From the NCBI GenBank assembly GCA_018266255.1, contig JAFEAT010000012.1:62001-126000 (forward strand): a stretch of 64,000 nucleotides of DNA, in the 5' to 3' direction. Below are positions 43,015-51,413 of the stretch, one piece after another (the stretch's first letter is position 1; every line of letters starts with the position of its first letter). This stretch comes from Cyanobacteria bacterium SZAS-4 (GTDB lineage: Bacteria > Cyanobacteriota > Vampirovibrionia > Obscuribacterales > Obscuribacteraceae). The notes beneath the pieces were generated by a model, which had not been told where the DNA came from, ran no database searches, and was given only the letters and a program-made list of their open reading frames with translations. The position numbers and the translations under genes are program-made.

Positions 43015-45177
43015 TCAACCTAACTTGGCGAGAATTACCACTTCGGTGTTGCGCGGCATTTCGTTCAATTCCGCCTTGGCCAGCGTGTTTACATGTTCGA
43101 CGTTGAGTAAACCGGATAAGTCGATGATCTTTGGACCTGCCAAAATCATTATGTCTGGAATTACTTTTCCGGCATCACCCCAGACGGAATGTTCTTCGGC
43201 AATCGCTGAAATTGCCGACTCTGCTTGGTCTGCGGAGCTTGTTCTGGCAACTCCGTTTTGAATTTGCAGGCGAATGCTGCCGGCGCTATCCATAACTCGT
43301 ACTGCTTGCATTTTATTGTTGATCAGACCACCGAAGTGACTTTGTGTCCATTCTGCCGTGTAAATGCGGAAGAACTTTGTTTCAGCTGCAAGCTTGACCT
43401 GTTCTTGTTTTGTGCGCATCGACTGAGCAATCAGTTCGACCTTTTCTTCGTCGGATAGCGCCTTGCGCGCATCTTTGTTTTCCGTCATCGATGTGGCACC
43501 AAATGCGGTTGCCCGAATGACATTGGTTCTGTTGTCTATTTCGACATGGATTTCAATGGAAGCTGGATCTGCCCCCATTTTTTGCACTGCGGCGTGGGCT
43601 TCTTCTCTGATTTTAAGGATATCCTCATTGGTCGGGTTGATTACTTGTCGTTCAACCGTTTCGCGAATGAGAGCCAGCGCCACACCGATGGCTGAAATTA
43701 CATCTGCGTAGGATGCCAGAGAATGAGGCATGTTCATTTGTTTCGCGACGTACGGAACGATTGCTGCTGCACCGCCTCCGCCACCAACGAGAGTGACCAG
43801 AGCTGGATCTAGTTTGTGATCTTTGATCAGCTGTCTCACAACAGGAATGCACTTATCGGCTGCTAACTTGAGCATTTCATCAGCAAGCTTTTCGCTGGGC
43901 TGGTTGAGTTTTTTCGACAATTCACCAAAAGCAAGGGTGATTTTTTCCTTGTCGCCTTTGGCGCAATCTCCATCTGGAACCAAGCCTAGAAGGTTCGATG
44001 CACAAGTCGGTGTCAAACAAAGGGTCGGTTCACCGTCGCCTTCTGCAATAGCCAGGTAGTCTTCTGGATCATCAGGTCTGGGTTTGATAGTCTTGATTTT
44101 AGGATTGAGCAAATGCTCTGAGAATGAGACGTAGCCCAATCCTGCAATGTGAGCACTGCGAGGACCGACATCTATAATTTTGGTGCTGTCGATTCTCGGC
44201 ATGGAACCACCGGCAACACCAACTGTGCGAACATCGAGTGTGCGCATGTAGACCTTGTGTTCGCCCACTTCGCCTGAGCGAATCTGAGCCTTGCCGTTGC
44301 TGATGGCGGAAATATCGGTACTGGTGCCGCCTACTTCCAAAAATATTCCGTCTGAAATTCGCAAAAACATCATTGCAGCGGCCACGCCAGCTGCTGGTCC
44401 AGAGAGCATGGTGAGGATGGGGCGCTTACGCATGGCGTCGATGTCCATGACGCCGCCGTCTGAGCGCATGATCATTACTGGTGCTTTGATGCCCGCGCCT
44501 CGTACACTTTTCTCAGTCATGTCCGCGCTTTCGATCATCTTCGGCAACATGGCTGCGTTGATCACTGCTGTGCGCGTGCGTACTTTGAGTCCATAAAGTT
44601 GGCTAACTTCAGAACCGGAAGTGGAGAGTAAACCCATCGAGCGAGCTATCTCGAGGGCTGCGAGTTCATGCGCGGGATCGTCAACGGAGAAGGCTTGCGT
44701 GACGGCGATCGCTTTGGCGCCCATCTCGACTAATTCTTTCAGTGCCTGTTCTACTTTTTCTTTGTCGATACCTTTCTTTGTCTCGACGAATTTGTAGTAA
44801 GTAGTCAGATATTTCTCTGGTGCCAATCGAATTTTGCCGAGATTCGTTGATGCCTGGGCAATCCAGTTGTTGGATGACGAGCCCAGGCAGAGAATTCCGA
44901 CCGGGGCAACGTCGCCTTCCAGAAGGGCATTGGTGGCTTGGGTGGTGCTGTGGGCGATGAAAGTTACATCTTGTGGTTTGATGCCAGCACCGGCCAAAAG
45001 CTTGGTGAGCGAGTCGATAATGCCCTTAGCTACGCCTTCGCTGGCTCGATGAGTTGTAGGCACTTTTGAGCGCCCCAGCACTTCCAGTGTTTCTGCATCG
45101 AGTGCGACTGCGTGTGTGAACGTTCCACCGACGTCGATGCCTATTCGAACTTTGCGGATTAGATTCTCGCTGCTCAT
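43015..45177 (-). CDS. HyuA-type hydantoinase/oxoprolinase family protein
   Basis: The protein has about 720 residues from ATG 45177, chosen because its ATGA overlaps the transporter stop. It opens I-G-I-D-V-G-G-T-F-T-H, the ATP-binding motif of the ASKHA-fold HyuA family, then has F-I-A-H-S-T-T-Q-A-T-N, S-G-P-A-A-G-V and G-G-T-S-T-D-I-S. The Gly-rich V-G-G-G-G-G-A-A is near the end of the catalytic part. HyuA usually works with HyuB, but no HyuB is in the operon. The substrate could be a hydantoin, 5-oxoproline or another amide. It is coupled to a transporter, which may bring the substrate in. Confidence 0.85.
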   Translation of the reverse strand: MSSENLIRKVRIGIDVGGTFTHAVALDAETLEVLGRSKVPTTHRASEGVAKGIIDSLTKLLAGAGIKPQDVTFIAHSTTQATNALLEGDVAPVGILCLGSSSNNWIAQASTNLGKIRLAPEKYLTTYYKFVETKKGIDKEKVEQALKELVEMGAKAIAVTQAFSVDDPAHELAALEIARSMGLLSTSGSEVSQLYGLKVRTRTAVINAAMLPKMIESADMTEKSVRGAGIKAPVMIMRSDGGVMDIDAMRKRPILTMLSGPAAGVAAAMMFLRISDGIFLEVGGTSTDISAISNGKAQIRSGEVGEHKVYMRTLDVRTVGVAGGSMPRIDSTKIIDVGPRSAHIAGLGYVSFSEHLLNPKIKTIKPRPDDPEDYLAIAEGDGEPTLCLTPTCASNLLGLVPDGDCAKGDKEKITLAFGELSKKLNQPSEKLADEMLKLAADKCIPVVRQLIKDHKLDPALVTLVGGGGGAAAIVPYVAKQMNMPHSLASYADVISAIGVALALIRETVERQVINPTNEDILKIREEAHAAVQKMGADPASIEIHVEIDNRTNVIRATAFGATSMTENKDARKALSDEEKVELIAQSMRTKQEQVKLAAETKFFRIYTAEWTQSHFGGLINNKMQAVRVMDSAGSIRLQIQNGVARTSSADQAESAISAIAEEHSVWGDAGKVIPDIMILAGPKIIDLSGLLNVEHVNTLAKAELNEMPRNTEVVILAKLG

Positions 45178-46613
45178 TTGACATATCCCAGTGAGACGGA
45201 AAGCAGCAAGCCACATATGGTGGCAGCCCAGGCATAGGGGATAGTTTTCTTGAGCAACACTTGTGTATCAGTGTTGAGGTAAGTCGCGATCCAAATGTTT
45301 GCCGTGTTAGTGGGGTCGCAAATTCCTTGCAGCTGCCCAACGGATAGCAACATCGACATAATTGCCGGCGAAGTGAGTGTTTTCAGATCTTTCACAATTG
45401 TGACTAAACCACTACCCATGCCCCATAGACTGAGGGGACCACGATAGAGTGCAAGAGGCGCGATGATTGTGAAGACGATTACATACGGAAGCGGTTGTGT
45501 CGGGATTGCCGATTGAAGTAGAGGTCGGATCGCGTGAGTTACAGCTTCGTGGCTGACACTGTTGATCAGCATGCCGATTCCCATCATCAGCACGACTGCC
45601 GGTATAACTGCGGTTATGCCATCAATGATTGAGCGTGTTAGCACATTGATCGAATTGCGTTTCCACGTGATCAGCGCGCAGAAGGTAATGCCAAACATGA
45701 ACGCTGGGATGAAGGGCCAGTTAAAAAACAACACCAATACTAGTGGCAGAATCGGAGTCAGCAAAGCCCAAGATGGGTTCTGTTGTGCGTTCTGTTTGTG
45801 TCTGGCGATGGCATTAGCTCCAAGTAAAAGGAGCGAGAGCCCGGCGACGATTAATGAGTATTGATCGATTGCCTTTTCTGCGTTTGCACTGACATCTTTT
45901 GGGAGTTGTTGAAGCGCATAGAAAGCGGCCCCAATCAACATAAGGCAGATCGCTCCGTACTTCAGATTCTTTCTACTTCGTAATTCAATCAGCAAAAATG
46001 CGACGACAATCGAACTGAATATCATTGAAAACGGAAGTACGAATTGTATGATTTCTGCCTGTTGCAGACCGAGAACTTCTTTATATAATGACCAGCTTGC
46101 AATATTGAACATGCCACCAAGGCTGATGCCGAATAGAAACAGTGAGCCAGCAGTCACGCTCGAAATTCCTAGAGACAACATAACCGGAAGAACGATCGTG
46201 CCGACCATGATCACAGCGCCAAGTCCGCCTAAAGTTGAGAACAGAAGCGTTGTCACGGCTGTCAGCACGATTGCCAGCCAAAATGGATTATCGCCGGCGA
46301 ATTCTGCCACCCATCGAATCAACGATTTTGCGATGCCCTGTTTGTTCAAAAGTTCCGCCAGCATGGCACCAAACATGGTGGTCGTGTAAGTGTTGTTTAG
46401 TTTGACTGCGCCTTCGCTAATCACTTTAGTCAATATGTCTTTTCCTGAAATGCCTGCGATGACAGCAATCAGGATTGCCATAATCGGAAGCGCTAACAGA
46501 GCACTGATGCGCCTGCTGTACATGAGCATGGCCATGCAGAGAAAGACAGAGAGGCAAGCGATTCCAATAAAAGAGCTGGTGTCCATAAAGTCATGATCCA
46601 GCTTTGAAAACAC
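45174..46613 (-). CDS. Ion-transporter-superfamily (GntP/citrate-like) membrane transporter
   Basis: The 479 residues form about eleven or twelve hydrophobic helices. A hairpin region with S-T-L-G-G-L-G-A-V-I-M-V-G and a C-terminal counterpart with Q-G-I-C-D-P-T-N-T-A-N resemble organic-acid transporters of the IT superfamily (gluconate, citrate or C4-dicarboxylate type). The start is uncertain: GTG at 46613 or ATG at 46586 (471 residues). It overlaps the HyuA start by four bases, so its cargo is probably the HyuA substrate or product. The family call is from helix pattern and short motifs, not a profile search. Confidence 0.7.
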   Translation of the reverse strand: MFSKLDHDFMDTSSFIGIACLSVFLCMAMLMYSRRISALLALPIMAILIAVIAGISGKDILTKVISEGAVKLNNTYTTTMFGAMLAELLNKQGIAKSLIRWVAEFAGDNPFWLAIVLTAVTTLLFSTLGGLGAVIMVGTIVLPVMLSLGISSVTAGSLFLFGISLGGMFNIASWSLYKEVLGLQQAEIIQFVLPFSMIFSSIVVAFLLIELRSRKNLKYGAICLMLIGAAFYALQQLPKDVSANAEKAIDQYSLIVAGLSLLLLGANAIARHKQNAQQNPSWALLTPILPLVLVLFFNWPFIPAFMFGITFCALITWKRNSINVLTRSIIDGITAVIPAVVLMMGIGMLINSVSHEAVTHAIRPLLQSAIPTQPLPYVIVFTIIAPLALYRGPLSLWGMGSGLVTIVKDLKTLTSPAIMSMLLSVGQLQGICDPTNTANIWIATYLNTDTQVLLKKTIPYAWAATICGLLLSVSLGYVK

Positions 46614-46638
46614 CTATGTCAAGCTAATTTGGCGAATT

Positions 46639-46842
46639 CTAGTTTTCATTTATTGTAACGTCGGGATGCAGCTTCTTGTATGCTTGCACCGCTTCTTTGG
46701 GGATATGGCTTTTGCCTATGCGGAGTGATTTCAAATGGGGTAGTTTGGATACGTATTGCAGCGATTTTGCGGAAAGATCATTGCTGCTTATATTTAGTGC
46801 TTCTAGATTTGACAGCGAGACAATCTCGCTGACCCGTTTCAT
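46639..46842 (-). CDS. Short LRR protein or LRR gene remnant
   Basis: The 67 residues hold two LRR units (N-L-E-A-L-N-I-S-S-N-D-L-S and H-L-K-S-L-R-I-G-K-S-H-I-P) and a capping tail like the C-termini of the larger LRR proteins in this window. There is no signal peptide, and a stop lies three codons upstream of the ATG. No good ribosome binding site is seen. It may be the end of a decayed LRR gene rather than an intact gene. Confidence 0.45.
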   Translation of the reverse strand: MKRVSEIVSLSNLEALNISSNDLSAKSLQYVSKLPHLKSLRIGKSHIPKEAVQAYKKLHPDVTINEN

Positions 46843-46991
46843 CCATGGCTAGATACTACATGCCACGGCATCCGAACTGGGTGCACTACGAGTGTAAATT
46901 CATCAAGCGCACGTGTGCGCCCAAAAGCAGCCTTTGAGGCGAACGGCTATGATTAGCTCATCATCCGTCTTACAGATCCCGTTACCGCTCA

Positions 46992-47339
46992 ATGCTTGGC
47001 TTCTACATATACCAGTTCCTTCCGATTATGCTGCTTGAGGCAGTCGTGATCTGGCGCTTCAAATGGGGCAGTCTGCGAATGGCTTGCCTGGACTCGTTGC
47101 TCGTCAATTTTGCGTCGTTTACCGGACTGTTGCTCGGTTTGGGACCGTATATCACTGGTTCAGGTATCTGGGGGCTAACGCTGTTTGGCACCTATTCCAT
47201 TATGGTTGAGGGCGCTTTTTTGACGTTGCTCGAAAGACACACTCCAAAAAAAGTTTGGATAGCAGTTATCGTCGCAAATCTTGCCAGCTGCATTATGCTA
47301 GGTATTGAGACCCTCTTTACGGTGCCTAACAAAGGCTGA
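46992..47339 (+). CDS. Small multi-pass membrane protein
   Basis: The 115 residues form four hydrophobic segments (about 4-21, 30-50, 57-78 and 87-108) with few charges. It ends five bases before the lipoprotein gene, so the two are probably one unit. There is no recognised family. The even spacing of helices and the clean frame support it as real. Confidence 0.6.
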   Translation: MLGFYIYQFLPIMLLEAVVIWRFKWGSLRMACLDSLLVNFASFTGLLLGLGPYITGSGIWGLTLFGTYSIMVEGAFLTLLERHTPKKVWIAVIVANLASCIMLGIETLFTVPNKG

Positions 47340-47343
47340 GCAA

Positions 47344-48672
47344 ATGAATAATCGCTACGGAATTCTTTTGCTCATCGCCGTTTGTGTCACCGCATACGGT
47401 TGCGCCAAATCTGAGCATGTCGAGGACAAAACGTGGAAGGATAACTTTGACAGCGGCTTTTCTGCCATGCAAAGCAGGGATTACGCGACGGCTGAAACCA
47501 GCTATAGAGATGCCTTAGACAGTGCCAAGGCGTTTCCAAAAGGCGACCTCAGGCTGGCTAAAACATATGATGCTCTGGGTGAGGCTTACATTGCTGAGAA
47601 TAAAATTGAAGATGCCAAACGTGCGTACACGAATGGCTATAACGAGTACAAGTCGCTCTGGAAAGCCAAGGGCGGTGGGGTCGACAATCGAGACTATGCT
47701 CTCGGTTTAGCCTCTGATGCGCTGCATCTGGCCAATATCGCTTGTGATGCGCTTCGTCTGGACGAAGCTGAGCATCTCTTTGACGAGGCTCTGTCTGTCG
47801 AAGAGTCCGCGCTGGGATCTGATGACTTGAAAGGACAAATTCTTGAAGGCAAATCGAAACTATATAGATTGACTGGACGAAATGCCGAAGCTGAAAAAAT
47901 CAAACAACAAATTGCTGAATTGAAGGCGCTGCCTTCAGTTGATGATACCGGCAATATGACGTGGAAAGAGTTGAACGTAGCTGGCACTGAGGCTTTTCAA
48001 GCTGGCAACTTGGCGAAGGCGGAAAAAATCTTCACTGCTGGAATTGCCAGAGCAAAGAAGCCGGTGCAAATCGCAGAAAGCATGCGAGGTCTCGCCAGAA
48101 TCTACGATCAACAAAAGGAGTTTGTCAAAGCAATCGCAAAGTTGGAAGAAGCCAGGCGCGTTTTACGTGCTGACGAACATCGTTTGGAACTGGCAGACAA
48201 TTTGAATTTGACTGGATTCTGTTATTTTCGGGCTAAGGACTATGCCAATGCAGAGAAGATGTTTTTGGATTCGATTAAGGTTCTCAATCTCAAACAGCAT
48301 AATGATGCGGAACGCGGCAAGACCGCTTACGAAGGCTTGACGCAAGCATATGGCGAAGAGGGCAAAGATGCCGAAGCTGAAAAGTATGCGCAAGAGAAAG
48401 TGGCGTTGACATTGCAGCTTTACGGTAAGGAAGATGGACGATACGCTGAAGACCTGCTGGCGGTCGCGACCTTGCAAGCGAAGCAGAAGAAGATCGAGGA
48501 AGCGACCAAAGGTTATCTCGCGGTTATTGCATTAGAGGAATCGAATCCGAGTCCTCGTTGTATGTTGGCGGCTCTGGATTCTTATGCAAAACTTTTGCGC
48601 GAGACAAATAAACCTGCGCTTGCAGACACAATTGAGTTGAAGGCGAAGAATTTGCGGGCGGAGTTCGAGTAG
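47344..48672 (+). CDS. TPR lipoprotein
   Basis: From ATG 47344 the protein has 442 residues with a lipoprotein-like signal (M-N-N-R-Y-G-I-L-L-L-I-A-V-C-V-T-A-Y-G-C, Cys20 as the probable lipidated residue, although the -2 residue is atypical). About eight TPR units follow, for example Q-S-R-D-Y-A-T-A-E-T-S-Y-R-D-A-L and A-G-N-L-A-K-A-E-K-I-F-T-A-G-I, ending in an Ala/Lys/Leu-rich helix. It is probably anchored outside the cytoplasm as a protein-binding scaffold. It follows a small membrane protein gene by four bases. Confidence 0.75.
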   Translation: MNNRYGILLLIAVCVTAYGCAKSEHVEDKTWKDNFDSGFSAMQSRDYATAETSYRDALDSAKAFPKGDLRLAKTYDALGEAYIAENKIEDAKRAYTNGYNEYKSLWKAKGGGVDNRDYALGLASDALHLANIACDALRLDEAEHLFDEALSVEESALGSDDLKGQILEGKSKLYRLTGRNAEAEKIKQQIAELKALPSVDDTGNMTWKELNVAGTEAFQAGNLAKAEKIFTAGIARAKKPVQIAESMRGLARIYDQQKEFVKAIAKLEEARRVLRADEHRLELADNLNLTGFCYFRAKDYANAEKMFLDSIKVLNLKQHNDAERGKTAYEGLTQAYGEEGKDAEAEKYAQEKVALTLQLYGKEDGRYAEDLLAVATLQAKQKKIEEATKGYLAVIALEESNPSPRCMLAALDSYAKLLRETNKPALADTIELKAKNLRAEFE

Positions 48673-48820
48673 AACTTCGAGAAAGTTGCAACTTCCTTAA
48701 CTTCTGACAACTCTTGGTTGTCGAAGCGCATATTAGTTAAATCACGTCTTACCGAATTAACACCTGCGGGCGCGCTCAGTTGGAGCTTGCTGGTTTGAGG
48801 CGTCTGGAGGCATTGCGAAG

Positions 48821-49798
48821 ATGGAATGGGCACTTAGAACAGAGTTTTGGGCAACGTTCCTTACGCTTACTGGTTTAGAAATCGTTCTTGGAATTGATAA
48901 CGTAATTTTCCATTCTCTAACGATTGCGAAGTTGCCAATCGAGTACCAGAGGAAGGCTCGCATACTCGGTATGTCACTAGCTGTGCTGATGCGTTTCGTT
49001 CTTCTTGGTTGCATCATCAAATTTATGGGAATCTCGAAGGCACTACTGGTAGTGCTCGGTCAAGAAATTTCTGCTCGCGACATTGTGTTAATCGGGGGCG
49101 GATTATTTCTCGTTATCAAAAGTTGTCTGGAGTTGTGCCACAGTGAAGAGTCGCCGCCTCGTCGCAAGAAGGGCACTGACACTCGATTGAAGACTGCAGG
49201 CATAATCAGCTGCATCATTCAGATTGTTATTTTGGATATCGTATTCTCGCTCGATTCTGTAATAACAGCCGTTGGCATGGTTAATGACGTGCGAGCAATC
49301 ATGCTTGCAATTGTCGTCTCAGTGACAGTGATGATGTGCTTTTCGAATACGATTGGGAATTTTCTGGCTGCTCGTAAGCGCATGCGCACCTTGGCGTTTT
49401 GCTTTATAGCCTTAGTTGGTGCGGTCTTGCTGGCTGAAGGTTTCGACTTTGTTGTGCCAAAGAATCACTTATACGTCGCCGCGGGTTTTGCTTTGTTGAT
49501 CGAATACGGTGTGAGCAGATTTTGCGCTAAGAAAAGGTCGAAAACTAAAACATCATCAGCTTCTGTTCCGGCTTTGTCTCGACCACGCTTCCACTACGCA
49601 GCAACCGTTCCCGCTGGTGCTCCAGCCCCAGAACCAGAGTGCGAGCCAGAGTCTGTGTCCGAGCCCGAGGTGATCAGCTCGAATCTTTCATGTCATTGCA
49701 ACAGCCATAGTGGCTATGGATTTTGCATAGAGTGTGGCGACGGATTAGGTTCAATTGCTCTTGAACTTGGACGCTTGGATTATCCGCTTGCAAGTTAA
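48821..49798 (+). CDS. TerC-family membrane protein with Cys-rich tail
   Basis: Residues about 1-235 are a TerC-type membrane protein with seven helices and the conserved E-I-V-L-G-I-D-N-V-I-F near the start. The matching second acidic segment is D-I-V-F-S-L-D-S-V-I. TerC proteins are linked to metal efflux or export-linked metal supply. Residues 236-325 form a Pro/Glu linker followed by C291-H-C293 and C302-x-x-C305, which could bind a metal. A GGAGG precedes the start at nine bases. The tail is not part of the usual TerC fold. Confidence 0.88.
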   Translation: MEWALRTEFWATFLTLTGLEIVLGIDNVIFHSLTIAKLPIEYQRKARILGMSLAVLMRFVLLGCIIKFMGISKALLVVLGQEISARDIVLIGGGLFLVIKSCLELCHSEESPPRRKKGTDTRLKTAGIISCIIQIVILDIVFSLDSVITAVGMVNDVRAIMLAIVVSVTVMMCFSNTIGNFLAARKRMRTLAFCFIALVGAVLLAEGFDFVVPKNHLYVAAGFALLIEYGVSRFCAKKRSKTKTSSASVPALSRPRFHYAATVPAGAPAPEPECEPESVSEPEVISSNLSCHCNSHSGYGFCIECGDGLGSIALELGRLDYPLAS

Positions 49799-49900
49799 TT
49801 GAGTCGAATTCTTAACGTTGATTTTCGAGACAACCGGCAACTTATGCTGACCTTTGCCCCTCTCTAAGGAGGAATTATTTTGCGACATTGGAGAATCAAG

Positions 49901-50116
49901 ATGGCAAAGCAGCTTAAGAAAGGCGATAAGGTCTCATGGAAGAGTTCGCAAGGAACTATTCAGGGGAAGGTGCAGAAAAAAGTGACCAGTCCCATCGAAA
50001 TTAAAGGGCATCACGTCGCTGCTTCTGCTGAAAATCCCGAGTATGTGGTGAAGAGCGATAAGACCGGTGCTCTGGCCGCTCACAAAGCTGGTTCATTGAA
50101 GAAAAAAGCGGACTAG
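49901..50116 (+). CDS. Small DUF2945/Tudor-like protein
   Basis: From ATG 49901 (GGAG upstream) the protein has 71 residues and begins M-A-K-Q-L-K-K-G-D-K-V-S-W-K-S-S-Q-G-T-I-Q-G-K-V. This is the pattern of the small DUF2945 (hypervirulence-associated, Tudor-fold) family. The family function is not established. A TTG at 49880 with a perfect AAGGAGG would add seven residues and cannot be excluded. It is a free-standing gene. Confidence 0.75.
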   Translation: MAKQLKKGDKVSWKSSQGTIQGKVQKKVTSPIEIKGHHVAASAENPEYVVKSDKTGALAAHKAGSLKKKAD

Positions 50117-50190
50117 CATTCTCGGCAATGTAGATTTAAAAGCCGACTAGCATTCAAGACAAATTGAATTCGATACAGGTAAGTTTCACA

Positions 50191-51240
50191 TCACAAGTGA
50201 AACTTGCCTTTCAGTTTTTGCGTGAATGTTTTTTGATTTGAGTTAGCGCTCGAGATTGCATTGTTGGGATCTGCGGCAGTAGCGACAGGCAGCCCTCCGT
50301 GGCTGCCCAACCAGTCAAAAGTGTCGTTCAACACAATCGGTTTGATGAATGCCGTTCCCAAAAGAATGTGTCCGCAGCCAGCAATTTCTTTGAGCGATTT
50401 GTCTGATGTTTTAAACCCGTCGTAGACGCGACTTACTGAAGCGGCATTGACTATCTGGTCGTCGGTGCCTTGCAGCAGCAAAACAGGAATCGAGCGCGGC
50501 ACCTGGCTTGCGAGCACGGGCATCTGGCTGATGAAATTCATTGTGCCAATCAAGCTCAATGCGGATTGATGGCTCTTGTTGAGAGGGTCGTGCACCATCT
50601 CATCAGCGGTTCTCTTGTCGTCAGAGACATATTTCGCGTAGTAATCGGTTAAATCGACCGGTTCAACAAGCTTGGCCATTCCCATAATGAACTTTGGACC
50701 CATGCCGCCTGGCTTGTGGATGTGCGGTTCGACGCCAGCAGCGCAGAGAATCAGACCTTTGACTGCTTTGGGTTCGTTGCTTACCGCTTTGAGAAGAACG
50801 GCACAGCCTGCGCTTTCTCCCATTCCGAATATCTTGGCGCCGGGATGACTTTTGCGAAGCTGAACAAGCAAACGGCTCTCGTCATCGCAGCTGACGTTGA
50901 AATCATTGTTTGTGCTGCCAGTATTTCCAATCCACCTGCCGTGCCCGCGTAAATCCGGCGCGACTACCAGGTAGCCGCGACTCGCCAGATCGCGGGCGAG
51001 GACGTCGAAACAAAGACCTTGTTGCGTGAAGCCGTGCACTGCGAGAAAAATCAGTTTCGGCTCTGGATTCGCGTCGTCTTGCCACTCATAAAGCGGAATT
51101 CCGAGTTTCTGCGCCAACATGCCGTTGTCTGTCCGCTGCACTAGCGCGGATGCGGGAGTGCCAGGTGCGGCCGCGACGATGCCCGAGATGACCGCTGCAT
51201 TAAGCAGGAGTCGCTTAAAAGTTGGAGGAATGACGATCAA
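50191..51240 (-). CDS. Exported alpha/beta hydrolase (serine aminopeptidase/lysophospholipase-like)
   Basis: The 349 residues have a signal peptide (about 1-32, cleavage after A-S-A). The alpha/beta-hydrolase domain has the oxyanion region H-G-F-T-Q-Q-G, the nucleophile Ser in G-M-G-E-S-A-G, a late Asp in L-L-Q-G-T-D-D-Q and the His in A-G-C-G-H-I-L. The overall layout is that of monoacylglycerol lipase-like proteins. A lipid ester or peptide substrate is possible. The C-terminal 35 residues are polar and probably disordered. Confidence 0.85.
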   Translation of the reverse strand: MIVIPPTFKRLLLNAAVISGIVAAAPGTPASALVQRTDNGMLAQKLGIPLYEWQDDANPEPKLIFLAVHGFTQQGLCFDVLARDLASRGYLVVAPDLRGHGRWIGNTGSTNNDFNVSCDDESRLLVQLRKSHPGAKIFGMGESAGCAVLLKAVSNEPKAVKGLILCAAGVEPHIHKPGGMGPKFIMGMAKLVEPVDLTDYYAKYVSDDKRTADEMVHDPLNKSHQSALSLIGTMNFISQMPVLASQVPRSIPVLLLQGTDDQIVNAASVSRVYDGFKTSDKSLKEIAGCGHILLGTAFIKPIVLNDTFDWLGSHGGLPVATAADPNNAISSANSNQKTFTQKLKGKFHL

Positions 51241-51413
51241 GAGCTAACTCACCCAGACATGCTTCCCATTATAGTGACGACCAAGTTGCTGTTTTGGTCC
51301 CTGCTTCGGATATCTAATAGCCTGCGCAAGATTACCTCTGGTATATCCGCTGGAGCCCCAATTCTTGTAAAATCCACAACGTCATACCCAAAATCAACTT
51401 GGAAGCGAACCAC

